From NCBI GenBank assembly GCA_002439095.1, contig DJOT01000033.1:20113-84112 (forward strand): DNA of 64,000 bases. The letters run 5' to 3'. Positions within the stretch are counted from its first letter, which is position 1. Each line of letters begins with the position of its first letter. A program made the translations under genes and the position numbers. The notes beneath the pieces are model-generated. The model was given only the letters and a program-made list of their open reading frames with translations. It was not told where the DNA came from and made no database searches. This document shows, piece after piece, positions 35,215-45,693 of the stretch. Source of the DNA: Bacteroidales bacterium UBA6431. Lineage in GTDB: Bacteria; Bacteroidota; Bacteroidia; Bacteroidales; UBA932.

Positions 35215-38200
35215 TGACAAGACAACACATAAGTTTATTCCTGGTAGCGGTCATGGCATGCCTCACTTCCTGCGTCAAAGAGCCGTTCTCCGGCAGCAGC
35301 ACGGATGGAGAAGCGTGGGTTGACCTCAGTTTCGGCTCCACCTCCAATCTTGAGATAAGCACCAAGGCTACGGTCAGCGAAGCAAGCGAGAACAGCATCT
35401 ACAATTTCTATCTGTTCGCATTTGATGCGGACGGCAACAAGACCATGGGCACATACTTCAGCCCGGACAACCAGGTCTCGTCAGAAGCAGAAGTCAAATC
35501 ATCCGACAGCGTATGCTGGTATGTCAAGCCAGCTTCCGGCACATCGCCGGCAAGCGGGATTCTGCGCACCAAGATCGCGGCCGGGGCCAACATAAAAATA
35601 TATATGGTGGCCAACCTTGACGCCGACATGGTCAAGATCTCCTCGGATCTCCTCGCTCACGGCATCATCAGGGAGGAAGACTTGAAGAGTTTCACCGTTT
35701 TCCTCAACCAGAGGATCGTCAACCGCAACGGATACTTCCCCATGAGCGGCAATCTGGACGGTGTATCCATCAAGGCGGACGGCGACAATTCCAAACTCGG
35801 AAAACTGTCCCTCAAGAGGCTTGACGCCAAAGTCAAATTCATATTCAAGACCGGCACACGTCCTGATGCCAACGGACAGAAAATCACGAAGTTCACAGCT
35901 TCGCAATGGAAAGTTGTCAATGTACCGCGCACCGCTTATTTATTACCAAACGGGCACGACTCCGCCGATGTGCCCAAAGACACCCGTGTATCCGACTATT
36001 CGAAATATGCGGAGAACTTCTTCGACACCAATTTCGTCAATTTCGAAGACTCCCCTAGCAGTGACCAGTCCGAGTTCTCGTTCTATATGCTCGAAAACAG
36101 GCAGACCCCGAAGAGAACTCCGCTCTCATACCAGGACCGCAGCCGCGACAGCAAACTAGCCGACGGCACCAACGGCAAGTGCGCGGTCACATACGTGATC
36201 GACGGCACGGAAGAGACCAGACAGATGCGGATGTTCGAGTACGCCAATGATTTCTCAACCTATGTCTTGGTAAAAGGCAAAGTGGAGATGCTGCTCGACG
36301 GCGATGATGCCGGACAGGTGCTCGGGGCGGATGTCCAGTACATCATCCACCTCGGGGACTGGTCGGCAGACATTGACAATTCAGAGAACAACAAGGGAGA
36401 GGGCAAAGACAGCTACAGCGGCTTTGACAATTTCAATACGGAACGTAACACTTACTATACTTATACAGTGACTGTCAACTCCGTACACAACATCCGCGTA
36501 GAAGTCGAGACAAGCCAGGGGAATGTGACCGACGTAAAAGAAAACCAGCCGGGAGCAAGCGGCAGCGTGGTCATTGCCAAGGAGGATATCACCACCTGCG
36601 ATTCGCACTACGAATCCAAGACCATAACTTTCCACCTCAAGAGCTTCTTCGCCGGAGGAGACACATCTGACCCGTCCAAATGCCTTACCGACAAACTGAC
36701 ATGGAGGGTGGCAACCCCGTTCAGCGAGGGCTCCCCTGAGACCTGGGGCGGCATTGACATACTCCACCACCTTGACTACAAATGGGTTCACTTCCGCCTC
36801 AACAAAAAAGACTCCGAAGGCAACTACTTCTCTGACAAGAGGCGGAAATACTCCCCCCGCGAGTTCAGGACTTCGGAAGAGTGGCGCGATTCCAAAGTCA
36901 ACCTGGAGGACGACGGCACCGAAGGGCTTGCCGGCTACCACAACGACGGCAGCATGGACATAATACAGCTCGTGGCATACATCAAGGAGCAGGTCTCCAG
37001 ACACAACGCCGGACAGACAAACGATTTCGACAAGGGTGACACCGACGGGCCGAAGATCTGCCTCACGGCCTTTGTGGATGAATACTATTATTACGCACAC
37101 CCGCTGACAGGCGCGACAAGCCCCACTCTTTGGAAAAGGTTCGTCAACCAGGACGACCGAAAACTCCACATCCTCTGTGACTCCGAGGTCAGCAAGGATC
37201 TCGAGTCAGACGTCACAGGCTCAGTGGTCACAATCCTCCAGCACTCCATCAAAAGCATATACAACACCGACCCGTCATACACAGCCCTCCAGACAGCCTG
37301 GGGCGTAGAAAGCACTGATGAGTACGATGGCAAATGGACCTATTGGTCAACCAAAGCACAGGAAAACCGCGGCAACAGCAGTGGCTCCAACGGGCTTATC
37401 AACACAGCCAAAGAATGGGAGTTGGTCGATTCGGACGGCAAAACATTCAAGACAGGAGAAAAATGGGCCACATACCTGAATCAAGAAGTGGACAACTCCA
37501 CCCCTGTCCTCAACGATGACTACGCCTACCTGCGATACTCCTGCATGTCACGCAACCGCGACAACAACGGCAACGGAATCATCGACCGGGATGAGGTCCG
37601 CTGGTACATGGCCTCCATCCGCCAGCTTATCGGCATGTACATCGGCAACGGTCTGCTCTCCAGCGATGTACAGATGTACAACAAGACACCGGAGCAGCAG
37701 AAGTCAAAAGTCCTTTCCGATTGGCAGCAGCATGTGATATCCAGCACCATATACAGCAACAACAGCAACAACCCCACCATGGTCTGGGCAGAAGAGGGCA
37801 TCTCCACAGGTGATGCTTACCCGGCTTGGGCAAGCAGTTTTCTTGATGACCCGACTAAATTCGTGACAGCCAAGACGGTCCGCTGCATCCGCAACCTCGG
37901 CAATATAGACGGAGTCTCCGATGAGACATACACCCTTGACAAGGAGCCGGAAGACTTCATCCAGATGGAAGGGGGCGGGGCAGGAAAAAAGGAAAACGTC
38001 ATCTTCACCGCCACCCACCTCAACGAGAACGCCCTGCGCTACTACACCTCAAGGGAACTTCCGATGTCGGACGAACATGGAGTCGAGAACCGCCTGTACA
38101 AAAAGTTTGAAGTATACAAGGAAAACACCAGCATAGGAGATTCCTATGGTTTTCAGGATTACAACAAGCGTATAGACGACAGCATCGCCGCAGGCAAAGG

Positions 38201-38465
38201 CAATCCAGCCTGCCCTGAAGGCTACAGGATCCCCAATCAGGTCGAACTCGCCGTCATGTTCTACTATATGGAACACTATAAGCCCGGAGCCGTCTGGACA
38301 CGCACCTATTGGTCGTTCGGAGCCTTGGGCAAGAACAACAAGGGTGTCAAAGACCAGGGCACAAATAAATTCAGCTATGGTTTCGGTATCAACGGCACCA
38401 ACATAACTGTCTACGAGAACGGCAAGTCAGCGGCCCGCTGCGTCCGCGACATCCGGGTAAACTGA
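35214..38465 (+). CDS. large fimbrial tip-type lipoprotein (DUF4906-like)
   Basis: A 1083-residue lipoprotein, signal MTRQHISLFLVAVMACLTSC with lipobox Cys20. The N-terminal 400 residues look fimbrillin-like (AWVDLSFGSTSNLEISTKA, NSIYNFYLFAFDADGN, SLKRLDAKVKFIFKTG). The rest resembles the DUF4906 type of Bacteroidota surface proteins and ends in a domain with ACPEGYRIPNQVELAVMFYY and SAARCVRDIRVN, also seen in secreted proteins as a C-type-lectin-like or sulfatase-modifying-factor-like fold. As the last and largest gene it is probably the pilus tip adhesin, by analogy with Mfa3-5 or FimC-E. Binding target unknown. Confidence 0.72.
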   Translation: MTRQHISLFLVAVMACLTSCVKEPFSGSSTDGEAWVDLSFGSTSNLEISTKATVSEASENSIYNFYLFAFDADGNKTMGTYFSPDNQVSSEAEVKSSDSVCWYVKPASGTSPASGILRTKIAAGANIKIYMVANLDADMVKISSDLLAHGIIREEDLKSFTVFLNQRIVNRNGYFPMSGNLDGVSIKADGDNSKLGKLSLKRLDAKVKFIFKTGTRPDANGQKITKFTASQWKVVNVPRTAYLLPNGHDSADVPKDTRVSDYSKYAENFFDTNFVNFEDSPSSDQSEFSFYMLENRQTPKRTPLSYQDRSRDSKLADGTNGKCAVTYVIDGTEETRQMRMFEYANDFSTYVLVKGKVEMLLDGDDAGQVLGADVQYIIHLGDWSADIDNSENNKGEGKDSYSGFDNFNTERNTYYTYTVTVNSVHNIRVEVETSQGNVTDVKENQPGASGSVVIAKEDITTCDSHYESKTITFHLKSFFAGGDTSDPSKCLTDKLTWRVATPFSEGSPETWGGIDILHHLDYKWVHFRLNKKDSEGNYFSDKRRKYSPREFRTSEEWRDSKVNLEDDGTEGLAGYHNDGSMDIIQLVAYIKEQVSRHNAGQTNDFDKGDTDGPKICLTAFVDEYYYYAHPLTGATSPTLWKRFVNQDDRKLHILCDSEVSKDLESDVTGSVVTILQHSIKSIYNTDPSYTALQTAWGVESTDEYDGKWTYWSTKAQENRGNSSGSNGLINTAKEWELVDSDGKTFKTGEKWATYLNQEVDNSTPVLNDDYAYLRYSCMSRNRDNNGNGIIDRDEVRWYMASIRQLIGMYIGNGLLSSDVQMYNKTPEQQKSKVLSDWQQHVISSTIYSNNSNNPTMVWAEEGISTGDAYPAWASSFLDDPTKFVTAKTVRCIRNLGNIDGVSDETYTLDKEPEDFIQMEGGGAGKKENVIFTATHLNENALRYYTSRELPMSDEHGVENRLYKKFEVYKENTSIGDSYGFQDYNKRIDDSIAAGKGNPACPEGYRIPNQVELAVMFYYMEHYKPGAVWTRTYWSFGALGKNNKGVKDQGTNKFSYGFGINGTNITVYENGKSAARCVRDIRVN

Positions 38466-38501
38466 CATCCGGCCACAGTTGAATTTGGCTTTATTTTTGC
38501 G

Positions 38502-38536
38502 TATCTTTGTGCTTGGCTGCGTTTTGCGGCCAAGCA
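38502..38536 (+). promoter_or_regulatory. promoter and 5' hairpin of the V-ATPase operon
   Basis: The -7 box TATCTTTG (38502-38509) is followed at once by an 11-bp stem, TGCTTGGCTGC (38510-38520) with GCGGCCAAGCA (38526-38536; one G-U pair), loop GTTTT. The first V-ATPase gene starts 26 bases later. A TTTG at 38484 is only 14 bases upstream of the -7 box, closer than the usual 19-21. The hairpin could instead terminate the fimbrial operon, but only four T follow. Confidence 0.6.
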
Positions 38537-38561
38537 CATTTTGACTAATAACAAACTCTAT

Positions 38562-39176
38562 ATGTCCAACAAACTACAGGAACTTACCGACAAGCTCTAC
38601 AACGAGGGACTGTCGAAAGGCAAGGAAGAGGGGGAACTCCTTCTTGCCAAGGCACATAAGCAAGCCGATGAGATAGTGGCCGGGGCCCGCGCCGAGGCCG
38701 CTTCTATTGTAGAGGCGGCAGAGAAGGATGCCGTCTCGCTCAAGGCCAAGGCCGAATCCGACATCAGGATGGCCGCCTCTCAGAGCCTCCAGACAGCCAA
38801 GAAAAGCATTGAAGACCTGCTCGTGGGAGCTCTTGTCTCCGACAAGGTCTCAGAGGCGTTGTCCGATCCCGACTTCATCAAGAAGATCATAGAAGCAGTG
38901 GCAAACAGGTTCAACGCCGAAGAGAGTTGCGACCTCTCCCTCATCCTCCCCGCCTCTCTTCAGGCCGGACTTGAACCATGGATAAAGGACGGGCTTCAGA
39001 AGACTCTCGGGAAAGGGGTGCAGGCACAATTCTCCAAAAAGCTCACAGGAGGCTTCACAATCGGCCCGAAGGACGGCGGCTGGTATGTGAGTCTGAGCGA
39101 TGAGACTTTCCGCGAACTCATATCCGGGTATATCCGCCCCGTGACAAGGAAGATTCTCTTCGGAAAGGATGAATAA
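38562..39176 (+). CDS. atpE: V-type ATPase subunit E
   Basis: The peripheral stalk subunit E of a V/A-type ATPase. The start at 38562 (MSNKLQELTDKLYNEGL) gives 204 residues. Residues about 15-95 are a charged, alanine-rich helix typical of the stator coiled coil (GKEEGELLLAKAHKQADEIVAGARAEAASIVEAAEKDA), followed by a globular domain ending GGFTIGPKDGGWYVSLSDE. It is first in the operon E, DUF2764, A, B, D, I, K. It overlaps the next gene by 8 bases. Confidence 0.88.
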   Translation: MSNKLQELTDKLYNEGLSKGKEEGELLLAKAHKQADEIVAGARAEAASIVEAAEKDAVSLKAKAESDIRMAASQSLQTAKKSIEDLLVGALVSDKVSEALSDPDFIKKIIEAVANRFNAEESCDLSLILPASLQAGLEPWIKDGLQKTLGKGVQAQFSKKLTGGFTIGPKDGGWYVSLSDETFRELISGYIRPVTRKILFGKDE

Positions 39177-39780
39177 TTACGAGTACATCATAGCGGGCCT
39201 GCCCCTTCTGCAGAGCGGTTCACCGAAGGCTTGGCACATCGACACTGCCGCCATCCTTGAAGAGGTACGTTCACAACTCTCCGGACGGGACAACTCTCTT
39301 CTGGACTTTTTCCTCTCCGGATATGACGAGGAAAACCTCGGGCCGGACTTCTATCTCGCAGCACTGAAGCACCGCAACAGTTTCGTCCGCGAGTTCTTTA
39401 CCTATGATCTGATGGTACGGAACACCAAGGTCAACTGGATCAATTCCACAGTCGGACGGCCGGAAGGGACTGATGTCATCAGGATCGACAGCGGATTGGA
39501 AGATGAAGAGCTGCTTAGGCAGGAAGTCCAGACCGTACTTGACTGCGGCAACATTCTCCGCAGAGAAAGGGGGCTTGACGACCTGATGTGGCGCAAAGCT
39601 GACGAGTTGACACTCTGGTCGCTTTTCGACTTGAGTCTCATCCTCGCTTTCGTGGCCAAGCTCAAGATAGTGGAGCGCTGGGAGAAGCTCGACCCGGAGA
39701 CGGGACAGGAGTATTTCCGCAAACTCGTCAAAGAAATACGGGCGACATACGACAACAAGAAAAACACACAGATACAATGA
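39169..39780 (+). CDS. DUF2764 V-ATPase accessory subunit
   Basis: A 203-residue protein of the DUF2764 family, found in Bacteroidota V-ATPase operons between E and A and probably taking the place of subunit C. It starts MNNYEYIIAGLPLLQSGSP and contains FFTYDLMVRNTKVNWINSTVG and DDLMWRKADELTLWSLFDLSLILAFVAKLKIVERW. Helical and cytoplasmic by composition. It overlaps atpE by 8 bases and atpA by 4 (ATGA), so expression is tightly coupled. No biochemical role is established to my knowledge. Confidence 0.85.
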   Translation: MNNYEYIIAGLPLLQSGSPKAWHIDTAAILEEVRSQLSGRDNSLLDFFLSGYDEENLGPDFYLAALKHRNSFVREFFTYDLMVRNTKVNWINSTVGRPEGTDVIRIDSGLEDEELLRQEVQTVLDCGNILRRERGLDDLMWRKADELTLWSLFDLSLILAFVAKLKIVERWEKLDPETGQEYFRKLVKEIRATYDNKKNTQIQ

Positions 39781-41516
39781 ATACAACAGGAAAGGTGACA
39801 GGTATCGTCTCCAACCTCGTGACTGTGAAAGTCGACGGGCCGGTGGCGGAAAACGAGCTCTGTCATATTGACTTGGATGGGACACAGCTCCTCGCCGAAG
39901 TCATCAAGGTCAACGGAGACAACGCTTCCGTGCAGGTCTTCGAGAGCACCCGTGGCCTGAAGAACGGAGACAAGGTCGAGTTCCTTGGCCGAATGCTTGA
40001 AGCGACCCTCGGCCCTGGACTTCTGTCCAGCGTCTACGATGGTCTGCAGAACGACCTCACGACCATGACAGGTGTCTTCCTCAAGCGCGGAGAGTACACC
40101 GACCCTCTGGACCGCAAGAAACTCTGGGATTTCACTCCGCTTGCCAAGCCCGGCGACAAGGTTTCAGCCGCGAGCTGGCTCGGTGAAGTCAAAGAAGGCT
40201 GGCTGCCTCACAAGATAATGGTGCCGTTCAGTTTCAAGGGAGAGTACACGGTCAAGAGTGTGGCTCCTGCAGGACAGTACAATGTCGATACGGTGATTGC
40301 CACGCTCACAGGCCCCGACGGGGACGTTGACGTGACAATGACCCAGAAGTGGCCGGTAAAAGTAGCCGTCAAGGCATACTCGGAGAAGCCTCGCCCGGAG
40401 AAAATCATGGAGACCGGAGTGCGCGTGATTGACAGTTTCAACCCCATCGCCGAAGGCGGCACGGGATTCATTCCGGGACCGTTCGGCTGCGGAAAGACCG
40501 TGCTCCAGCACGCCATAGCCAAGCAGGGCGAAGCCGATGTGATAGTGATGGCGGCCTGCGGAGAACGTGCCAACGAAGTCGTTGAGATATTCACCGAGTT
40601 CCCTGAACTCATCGACCCGCACACGGGACGCAAACTCATGGAGCGCACCACCATCATCTGCAACACATCCAACATGCCTGTGGCCGCGCGCGAGGCGTCC
40701 GTCTACACGGCCATGACCATCTGTGAATACTACAGGGCCATGGGGCTGCGCTGCCTGCTCCTGGCAGACTCCACCTCACGTTGGGCCCAGGCCCTCAGGG
40801 AGATGTCCAACCGTATGGAGGAACTCCCTGGTGCCGATGCGTTCCCGGTTGACCTCTCGGCCATCATCTCCAACTTCTACGCCCGCGCCGGCATGGTCAG
40901 GCTCGGCAACGGAAAGACCGGGGCGATCACATTCATCGGCACGGTCTCCCCTGCCGGAGGCAACCTCAAGGAGCCAGTGACCGAATCCACCAAGAAAGCC
41001 GCCAGATGCTTCTACGCGCTTGAGCAGAGCCGCGCCGACCAGAAGCGCTACCCGGCCGTAAACCCTATCGAATCCTACTCCAAGTACCTCGAATACCCTG
41101 AAATCATCTCATACCTCGACAGCAAGATCGAGAAAGGCTGGGTGGACAAGGTACTCAAAGCCAAGAATATAGTACGGCGCGGCAAGGAGATGGCAGACCA
41201 GATCAACATCCTCGGCGATGACGGAGTGCCGATGAGCTACCACGAGTCTTTCTGGAAGTCGGAACTCATCGACTTCGCATTCCTCCAGCAGGATGCCTTC
41301 GATGCCATCGATGCCGTATCTTCCATGGACAGGCAGAAATACATGCTGGACCTGATCCTCGGCATCTGCGACAAGACCTTCGATTTCGACAATTTCGAGT
41401 CATGCCGCAACTTCTTCAAACAGATAATCAATATTCTGAGGCAGATGAACTACTCGGAATACCAGAGTGACAAGTTCAAGGAATATCAGCAGCAGCTGAG
41501 CAAACTTCTCTCATAA
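39777..41516 (+). CDS. atpA: V-type ATPase catalytic subunit A
   Basis: The 579-residue catalytic subunit. The P-loop GPFGCGKTVLQHAIAK lies at about residues 229-244 with the V-type Phe-Gly-Cys form; the large non-homologous insertion typical of A subunits precedes it (about 110-190). ERANEVVEIFTEFPEL, the arginine-bearing SRWAQALREMSNRMEELPG block and AVNPIESYSKY are also present. It hydrolyses ATP, or makes it, coupled to Na+ or H+ movement through the membrane ring. Subunit B begins 1 base after the stop. Confidence 0.96.
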   Translation: MNTTGKVTGIVSNLVTVKVDGPVAENELCHIDLDGTQLLAEVIKVNGDNASVQVFESTRGLKNGDKVEFLGRMLEATLGPGLLSSVYDGLQNDLTTMTGVFLKRGEYTDPLDRKKLWDFTPLAKPGDKVSAASWLGEVKEGWLPHKIMVPFSFKGEYTVKSVAPAGQYNVDTVIATLTGPDGDVDVTMTQKWPVKVAVKAYSEKPRPEKIMETGVRVIDSFNPIAEGGTGFIPGPFGCGKTVLQHAIAKQGEADVIVMAACGERANEVVEIFTEFPELIDPHTGRKLMERTTIICNTSNMPVAAREASVYTAMTICEYYRAMGLRCLLLADSTSRWAQALREMSNRMEELPGADAFPVDLSAIISNFYARAGMVRLGNGKTGAITFIGTVSPAGGNLKEPVTESTKKAARCFYALEQSRADQKRYPAVNPIESYSKYLEYPEIISYLDSKIEKGWVDKVLKAKNIVRRGKEMADQINILGDDGVPMSYHESFWKSELIDFAFLQQDAFDAIDAVSSMDRQKYMLDLILGICDKTFDFDNFESCRNFFKQIINILRQMNYSEYQSDKFKEYQQQLSKLLS

Positions 41517-41517
41517 A

Positions 41518-42837
41518 ATGGCAGTCAAAGCATATCAACGCACATATACGCGCCTCAGTGCAATCACAAAGGCTACGGTATCCCTCAAGGCCGATGGAGT
41601 AGGCAATGACGAGCTGGCCACAGTAGACGGCAGGCTCGCCCAGATAGTCAAGACCAAGGGAGACACCGTCACCCTTCAGGTGTTCGCGGGGACTGAAGGC
41701 ATCCCGACCGATGCGGAGGTCTCATTTGCCGGTGCACCTCCGACCCTGAAAGTCAGCGAACAGCTCTCCGGACGTTTCTTCAACGCCTACGGCAAACCTA
41801 TAGACGGCGGCCCGGAGGTCGAGGGTGAAGTCCGCGAGATCGGCGGCCCTTCGGTCAACCCGTACAAGCGCCGCCAGCCTTCAGAGCTGATCCCTACCGG
41901 AATCGCAGGCATAGACCTCAACAACACTCTCGTCTCCGGACAGAAGATCCCGTTCTTTGCAGATCCTGACCAGCCGTACAACAAGGTCATGGCGGACGTG
42001 GCGATGAGAGCTGACGTGGACAAGATCATCCTCGGAGGAATGGGCCTGTCCAACGATGACTACCTCTTCTTCCGCCATGAGTTCGAGTCCGCCGGCGCCC
42101 TGGACAGGATAGTATCCTTCGTCAACACCACGGAAGACCCTCCTGTGGAGCGCCTCCTCATCCCGGACATGGCCCTTGCCGCAGCCGAATACTTCGCCGT
42201 GGACAAGAACGAGAAGGTTCTCGTGCTCCTCACCGACATGACCCTCTACGCCGACGCCCTGTCCATCGTGTCCAACCGTATGGACCAGATTCCGTCCAAG
42301 GACTCCATGCCGGGTTCGCTCTACTCCGACCTCGCCAAAATCTACGAGAAGGCTGTCCAGCTGCCTGACGGAGGGTCAATAACGATCATCGCCGTAACCA
42401 CCCTCAACGACGGAGACATCACCCACGCCATCCCGGACAACACCGGATACATCACCGAAGGCCAGCTCTTCCTGCGCGCGGACTCCGATTCCGGAAAGGT
42501 CATAGTGGACCCGTTCCGCTCGCTGAGCCGTCTGAAGCAGCTCGTCCAGGGCAAGAAGACACGCGAAGACCACTCCCAGGTGATGAACGCCGGGGTGCGC
42601 CTCTACGCCGATGCCCAGAACGCCAAGACCAAACTCGAAAACGGCTTCGACCTCTCGGACTACGACCTGCGCTGCCTTGACTACGCCAAGGAGTACGCCA
42701 CCCGCCTGCTCTCAATCGATGTCAACATCACCGTGGAACAGATGCTCGACACGGCATGGGAGATATTCGCCAAGTACTTCACACCTGCCGAGACAGGTAT
42801 AAGGCAGTCATTGATCGACAAATACTGGAAGAAATAA
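41518..42837 (+). CDS. atpB: V-type ATPase regulatory subunit B
   Basis: The 439-residue non-catalytic subunit that alternates with A in the hexameric head. As usual for B, no true P-loop is present (LVSGQKIPFFADPDQPYN instead). Conserved blocks include LLTDMTLYADALSIVSNRMDQIPSKDSMPGSLYSDLAK, cut here by description into its DMTLYADAL and GSLYSDLAKIYEKA parts. The C-terminus has EDHSQVMNAGVRLYADA. The order A then B is standard. Confidence 0.95.
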   Translation: MAVKAYQRTYTRLSAITKATVSLKADGVGNDELATVDGRLAQIVKTKGDTVTLQVFAGTEGIPTDAEVSFAGAPPTLKVSEQLSGRFFNAYGKPIDGGPEVEGEVREIGGPSVNPYKRRQPSELIPTGIAGIDLNNTLVSGQKIPFFADPDQPYNKVMADVAMRADVDKIILGGMGLSNDDYLFFRHEFESAGALDRIVSFVNTTEDPPVERLLIPDMALAAAEYFAVDKNEKVLVLLTDMTLYADALSIVSNRMDQIPSKDSMPGSLYSDLAKIYEKAVQLPDGGSITIIAVTTLNDGDITHAIPDNTGYITEGQLFLRADSDSGKVIVDPFRSLSRLKQLVQGKKTREDHSQVMNAGVRLYADAQNAKTKLENGFDLSDYDLRCLDYAKEYATRLLSIDVNITVEQMLDTAWEIFAKYFTPAETGIRQSLIDKYWKK

Positions 42838-42843
42838 CACACT

Positions 42844-43449
42844 GTGGCCATAAAATTCCAATACAACAAGACTTCTCTGACGAATCTGGGCAAACAGCTC
42901 AAGGTGCGCCAGAACGCCCTGCCGACCCTCAAAAACAAGGAGTCGGCCCTGCGCACTGCCGTACAGTCAGCCAAAAACGAGTCCCGCCGGCTCGAAGCGG
43001 AACTTGAGAGATCGCTTGCTGGCTACAACGACATAGCTGCACTTTGGAACGAGTTCGAGCCTGGCTTGATCCGGATCACGGATGTGGATCTGCGCACAGT
43101 AAAGGTGGCCGGAGTCAGGACTCCGCAACTCGATGAAATCCATTACGAGATCCTCCCGTTCAACGCTTTCGTCAAGCCGGCCTGGTTTGCAGACGGCATC
43201 AGGATTCTCCAAGACCTGACGCGCATCGGGATAGAGTCTGAAATCTTCGAGCAGAAGCGGCAGATTCTCGAGTTCAACCGCAAGAAGACGACCCAGAAAG
43301 TCAATCTCTATGAGAAAGTGCAGATCCCTGGATACCAGGAGGCCATCCGCAAGATAAAACGATACATGGAGGATGAGGAAAACCTCTCTAAAGCCGCATC
43401 CAAGATAGTCAAGACCCGTCACGAAGAAGAGGAGGAGGCAGAGCAATGA
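42844..43449 (+). CDS. atpD: V-type ATPase subunit D (central shaft)
   Basis: The 201-residue central rotor shaft, mostly two long helices. It begins MAIKFQYNKTSLTNLGKQL and has the coiled-coil pairs LKNKESALRTAVQSAKNESRRLEAELER and EIFEQKRQILEFNRKKTTQKVNLYEK in the N- and C-terminal halves. The start codon is GTG at 42844, unlike its neighbours, which may lower its translation. Its stop overlaps the subunit I start (ATGA). Confidence 0.9.
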   Translation: MAIKFQYNKTSLTNLGKQLKVRQNALPTLKNKESALRTAVQSAKNESRRLEAELERSLAGYNDIAALWNEFEPGLIRITDVDLRTVKVAGVRTPQLDEIHYEILPFNAFVKPAWFADGIRILQDLTRIGIESEIFEQKRQILEFNRKKTTQKVNLYEKVQIPGYQEAIRKIKRYMEDEENLSKAASKIVKTRHEEEEEAEQ

Positions 43450-45170
43450 TTACGACAATGACCAAATACTCCTTCATTCTCCTGAAAGGAGAGAAGGACG
43501 GATTTCTGGACAGGCTCCAGGAACTGGGCGTGGTGGACATCAGCCGCTCGCAAAAGCCTGTTGACGATGTCTCCGGGCGGATTGTTGCCGACATAGATGA
43601 GACCAGAGCCAAGATCAAGTGCATCACGGCCGGTTCCGACTCCCATCTGGTGGAGCTTCAGGGAGACCGTCTGTCACTCGCCCGCAAACTTGATGAGGTG
43701 AGCGTCTGGGGAGACTATGACCGCGAAAAACTCTCTGAGCTGGGAGCGAAGTTCTACCGTGTCCCGAAAAAACAGTTCAAGCCGGAATGGGAGCAGCAGT
43801 ATGCCCTCCAGACAGTCGCCGAAAAGGACGGCAGCGTATGGTTCGTCATCGTAGGCGACAATGCCGGTTTCCCGGCAAAAGAACTCCCCTCACCGGACAA
43901 GACTGCGGCAGAAGTGCGCTATGACCTCGAAAGGCTCGACGCGAAGATCACAAGTTACCGCACAGGGCTTGAGAAACAGCGTGCAGAGATACCGGCCCTC
44001 GAAGAGAGGATCCACAATCTGTATTCAGACCTCAGCCTCTATCTGGCCGGCATCAAAGGCAAGAGCGCCGCAGAAGACAGCCTGCTAGTCTTTGAGGGCT
44101 TTGCTCCTTCTGAAGACGACTCCAGGCTGAAGGCCGCCTTCGACGAGATGGACATCTACTGGGAAGCAGAGCCTGCCAAGGCAAGCGACAACCCTCCTAT
44201 CAAGCTCAAGAACAACTGGTTCGTCCGCCAGTTCGAGCCGCTCACAGCAATGTACGGCATGCCGGTATATGACGAGTTCGACCCGACCGTATTCTTGAGC
44301 ATCTTCTTCCTCCTTTTCTTCTCGATCTGCATGGGAGACATGGGCTACGGCCTGCTTCTCATACTGATCGGACTTGCCCTGCGTGGCAAGAGCGGAGGAC
44401 TCGGCAAGATGTGGAGCCTTATAGTCACTCTCGGAGCGGGAACCGTAGTCGTCGGATTCTTCATGGGCGGACTCTTCGGTGTCAGCCTGCCCGACCAGAG
44501 TTGGGTGCCGCAATGGATGAAAAACTGCATGATAACAGGAGACATCCAGTTCGGCGGCAATGCCTATTCCAAACAGATGGCGCTTTCGCTGGTGATCGGC
44601 GTCGTACACATCTGTCTCGCCATGATTACCAAGGCCGTCTGGGCTGTCAAGCGTGTAGGATTCAAGCATAGCCTCGGGACTCTCGGCTGGACGCTCCTGA
44701 TTGTCGGCGGAGTCATCGGCATCACTTTCGGGGCCGCCGGCATTCTCTCCGAGACCGCGATGAAGTTCGTCCTCATAGGCATCGCCGCCGTCTCCGCCCT
44801 CGGCATCTTCGTCTTCAACCGCTGGGGCCGCAATCCCCTGCTCAATATAGGCAGCGGATTGTGGGATACCTACAGCATGGCCTCGGGGCTTATGAGCGAT
44901 GTGCTCAGCTATGTCCGTCTATATGCTCTGGGCCTGTCCGGAAGCATGCTCGGGCAGACTTTCAACCTGCTCGCCGACATGGTCAAGGGAACCGACCCGA
45001 CATGGCAGTGGGTACCGTTCGTTCTTATACTTATAATAGGTCACGCCCTCAACCTCGCCATGAGCTGTCTCGGAGCCTTCGTGCACCCGCTGCGACTCAA
45101 CTTCGTAGAGTTCTTCAAGAACTCCGGCTACGAAGGGATGGGAGCGGCCTACAACCCTATCAGAAAATAA
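43446..45170 (+). CDS. atpI: V-type ATPase subunit I (membrane stator)
   Basis: A 574-residue subunit I/a. The N-terminal cytoplasmic half (about 1-275) binds the stalk. The C-terminal half has about seven membrane segments, starting with VFLSIFFLLFFSICMGDMGYG, the usual entry motif. The essential arginine for ion transfer is likely in LMSDVLSYVRLYALGLSGSML near residue 488. At 574 residues it is shorter than the typical 620-660. It is followed by the rotor subunit after 27 bases. Confidence 0.93.
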   Translation: MITTMTKYSFILLKGEKDGFLDRLQELGVVDISRSQKPVDDVSGRIVADIDETRAKIKCITAGSDSHLVELQGDRLSLARKLDEVSVWGDYDREKLSELGAKFYRVPKKQFKPEWEQQYALQTVAEKDGSVWFVIVGDNAGFPAKELPSPDKTAAEVRYDLERLDAKITSYRTGLEKQRAEIPALEERIHNLYSDLSLYLAGIKGKSAAEDSLLVFEGFAPSEDDSRLKAAFDEMDIYWEAEPAKASDNPPIKLKNNWFVRQFEPLTAMYGMPVYDEFDPTVFLSIFFLLFFSICMGDMGYGLLLILIGLALRGKSGGLGKMWSLIVTLGAGTVVVGFFMGGLFGVSLPDQSWVPQWMKNCMITGDIQFGGNAYSKQMALSLVIGVVHICLAMITKAVWAVKRVGFKHSLGTLGWTLLIVGGVIGITFGAAGILSETAMKFVLIGIAAVSALGIFVFNRWGRNPLLNIGSGLWDTYSMASGLMSDVLSYVRLYALGLSGSMLGQTFNLLADMVKGTDPTWQWVPFVLILIIGHALNLAMSCLGAFVHPLRLNFVEFFKNSGYEGMGAAYNPIRK

Positions 45171-45623
<453 letters not shown>

Positions 45624-45644
45624 AAACATCCTTGCAGCAATATG

Positions 45645-45681
45645 ACTCCGGCCTGCAAATCACTGCAAGCCGGAGTTTTTC
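45645..45681 (+). terminator. terminator of the V-ATPase operon
   Basis: ACTCCGGC-C-TGCA pairs with TGCA-A-GCCGGAGT around a 6-base loop (45645-45676), followed by a run of T to 45680. It lies 22 bases after the atpK stop. Confidence 0.9.
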
Positions 45682-45693
45682 GCAACTTAAGGC

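Noticed and set aside
30502..38465. A SusC/SusD polysaccharide-utilisation locus, given the lipoprotein run and nearby regulators.
   Set aside because: No TonB-dependent SusC-like gene is present and the lipoproteins have fimbrillin patterns.
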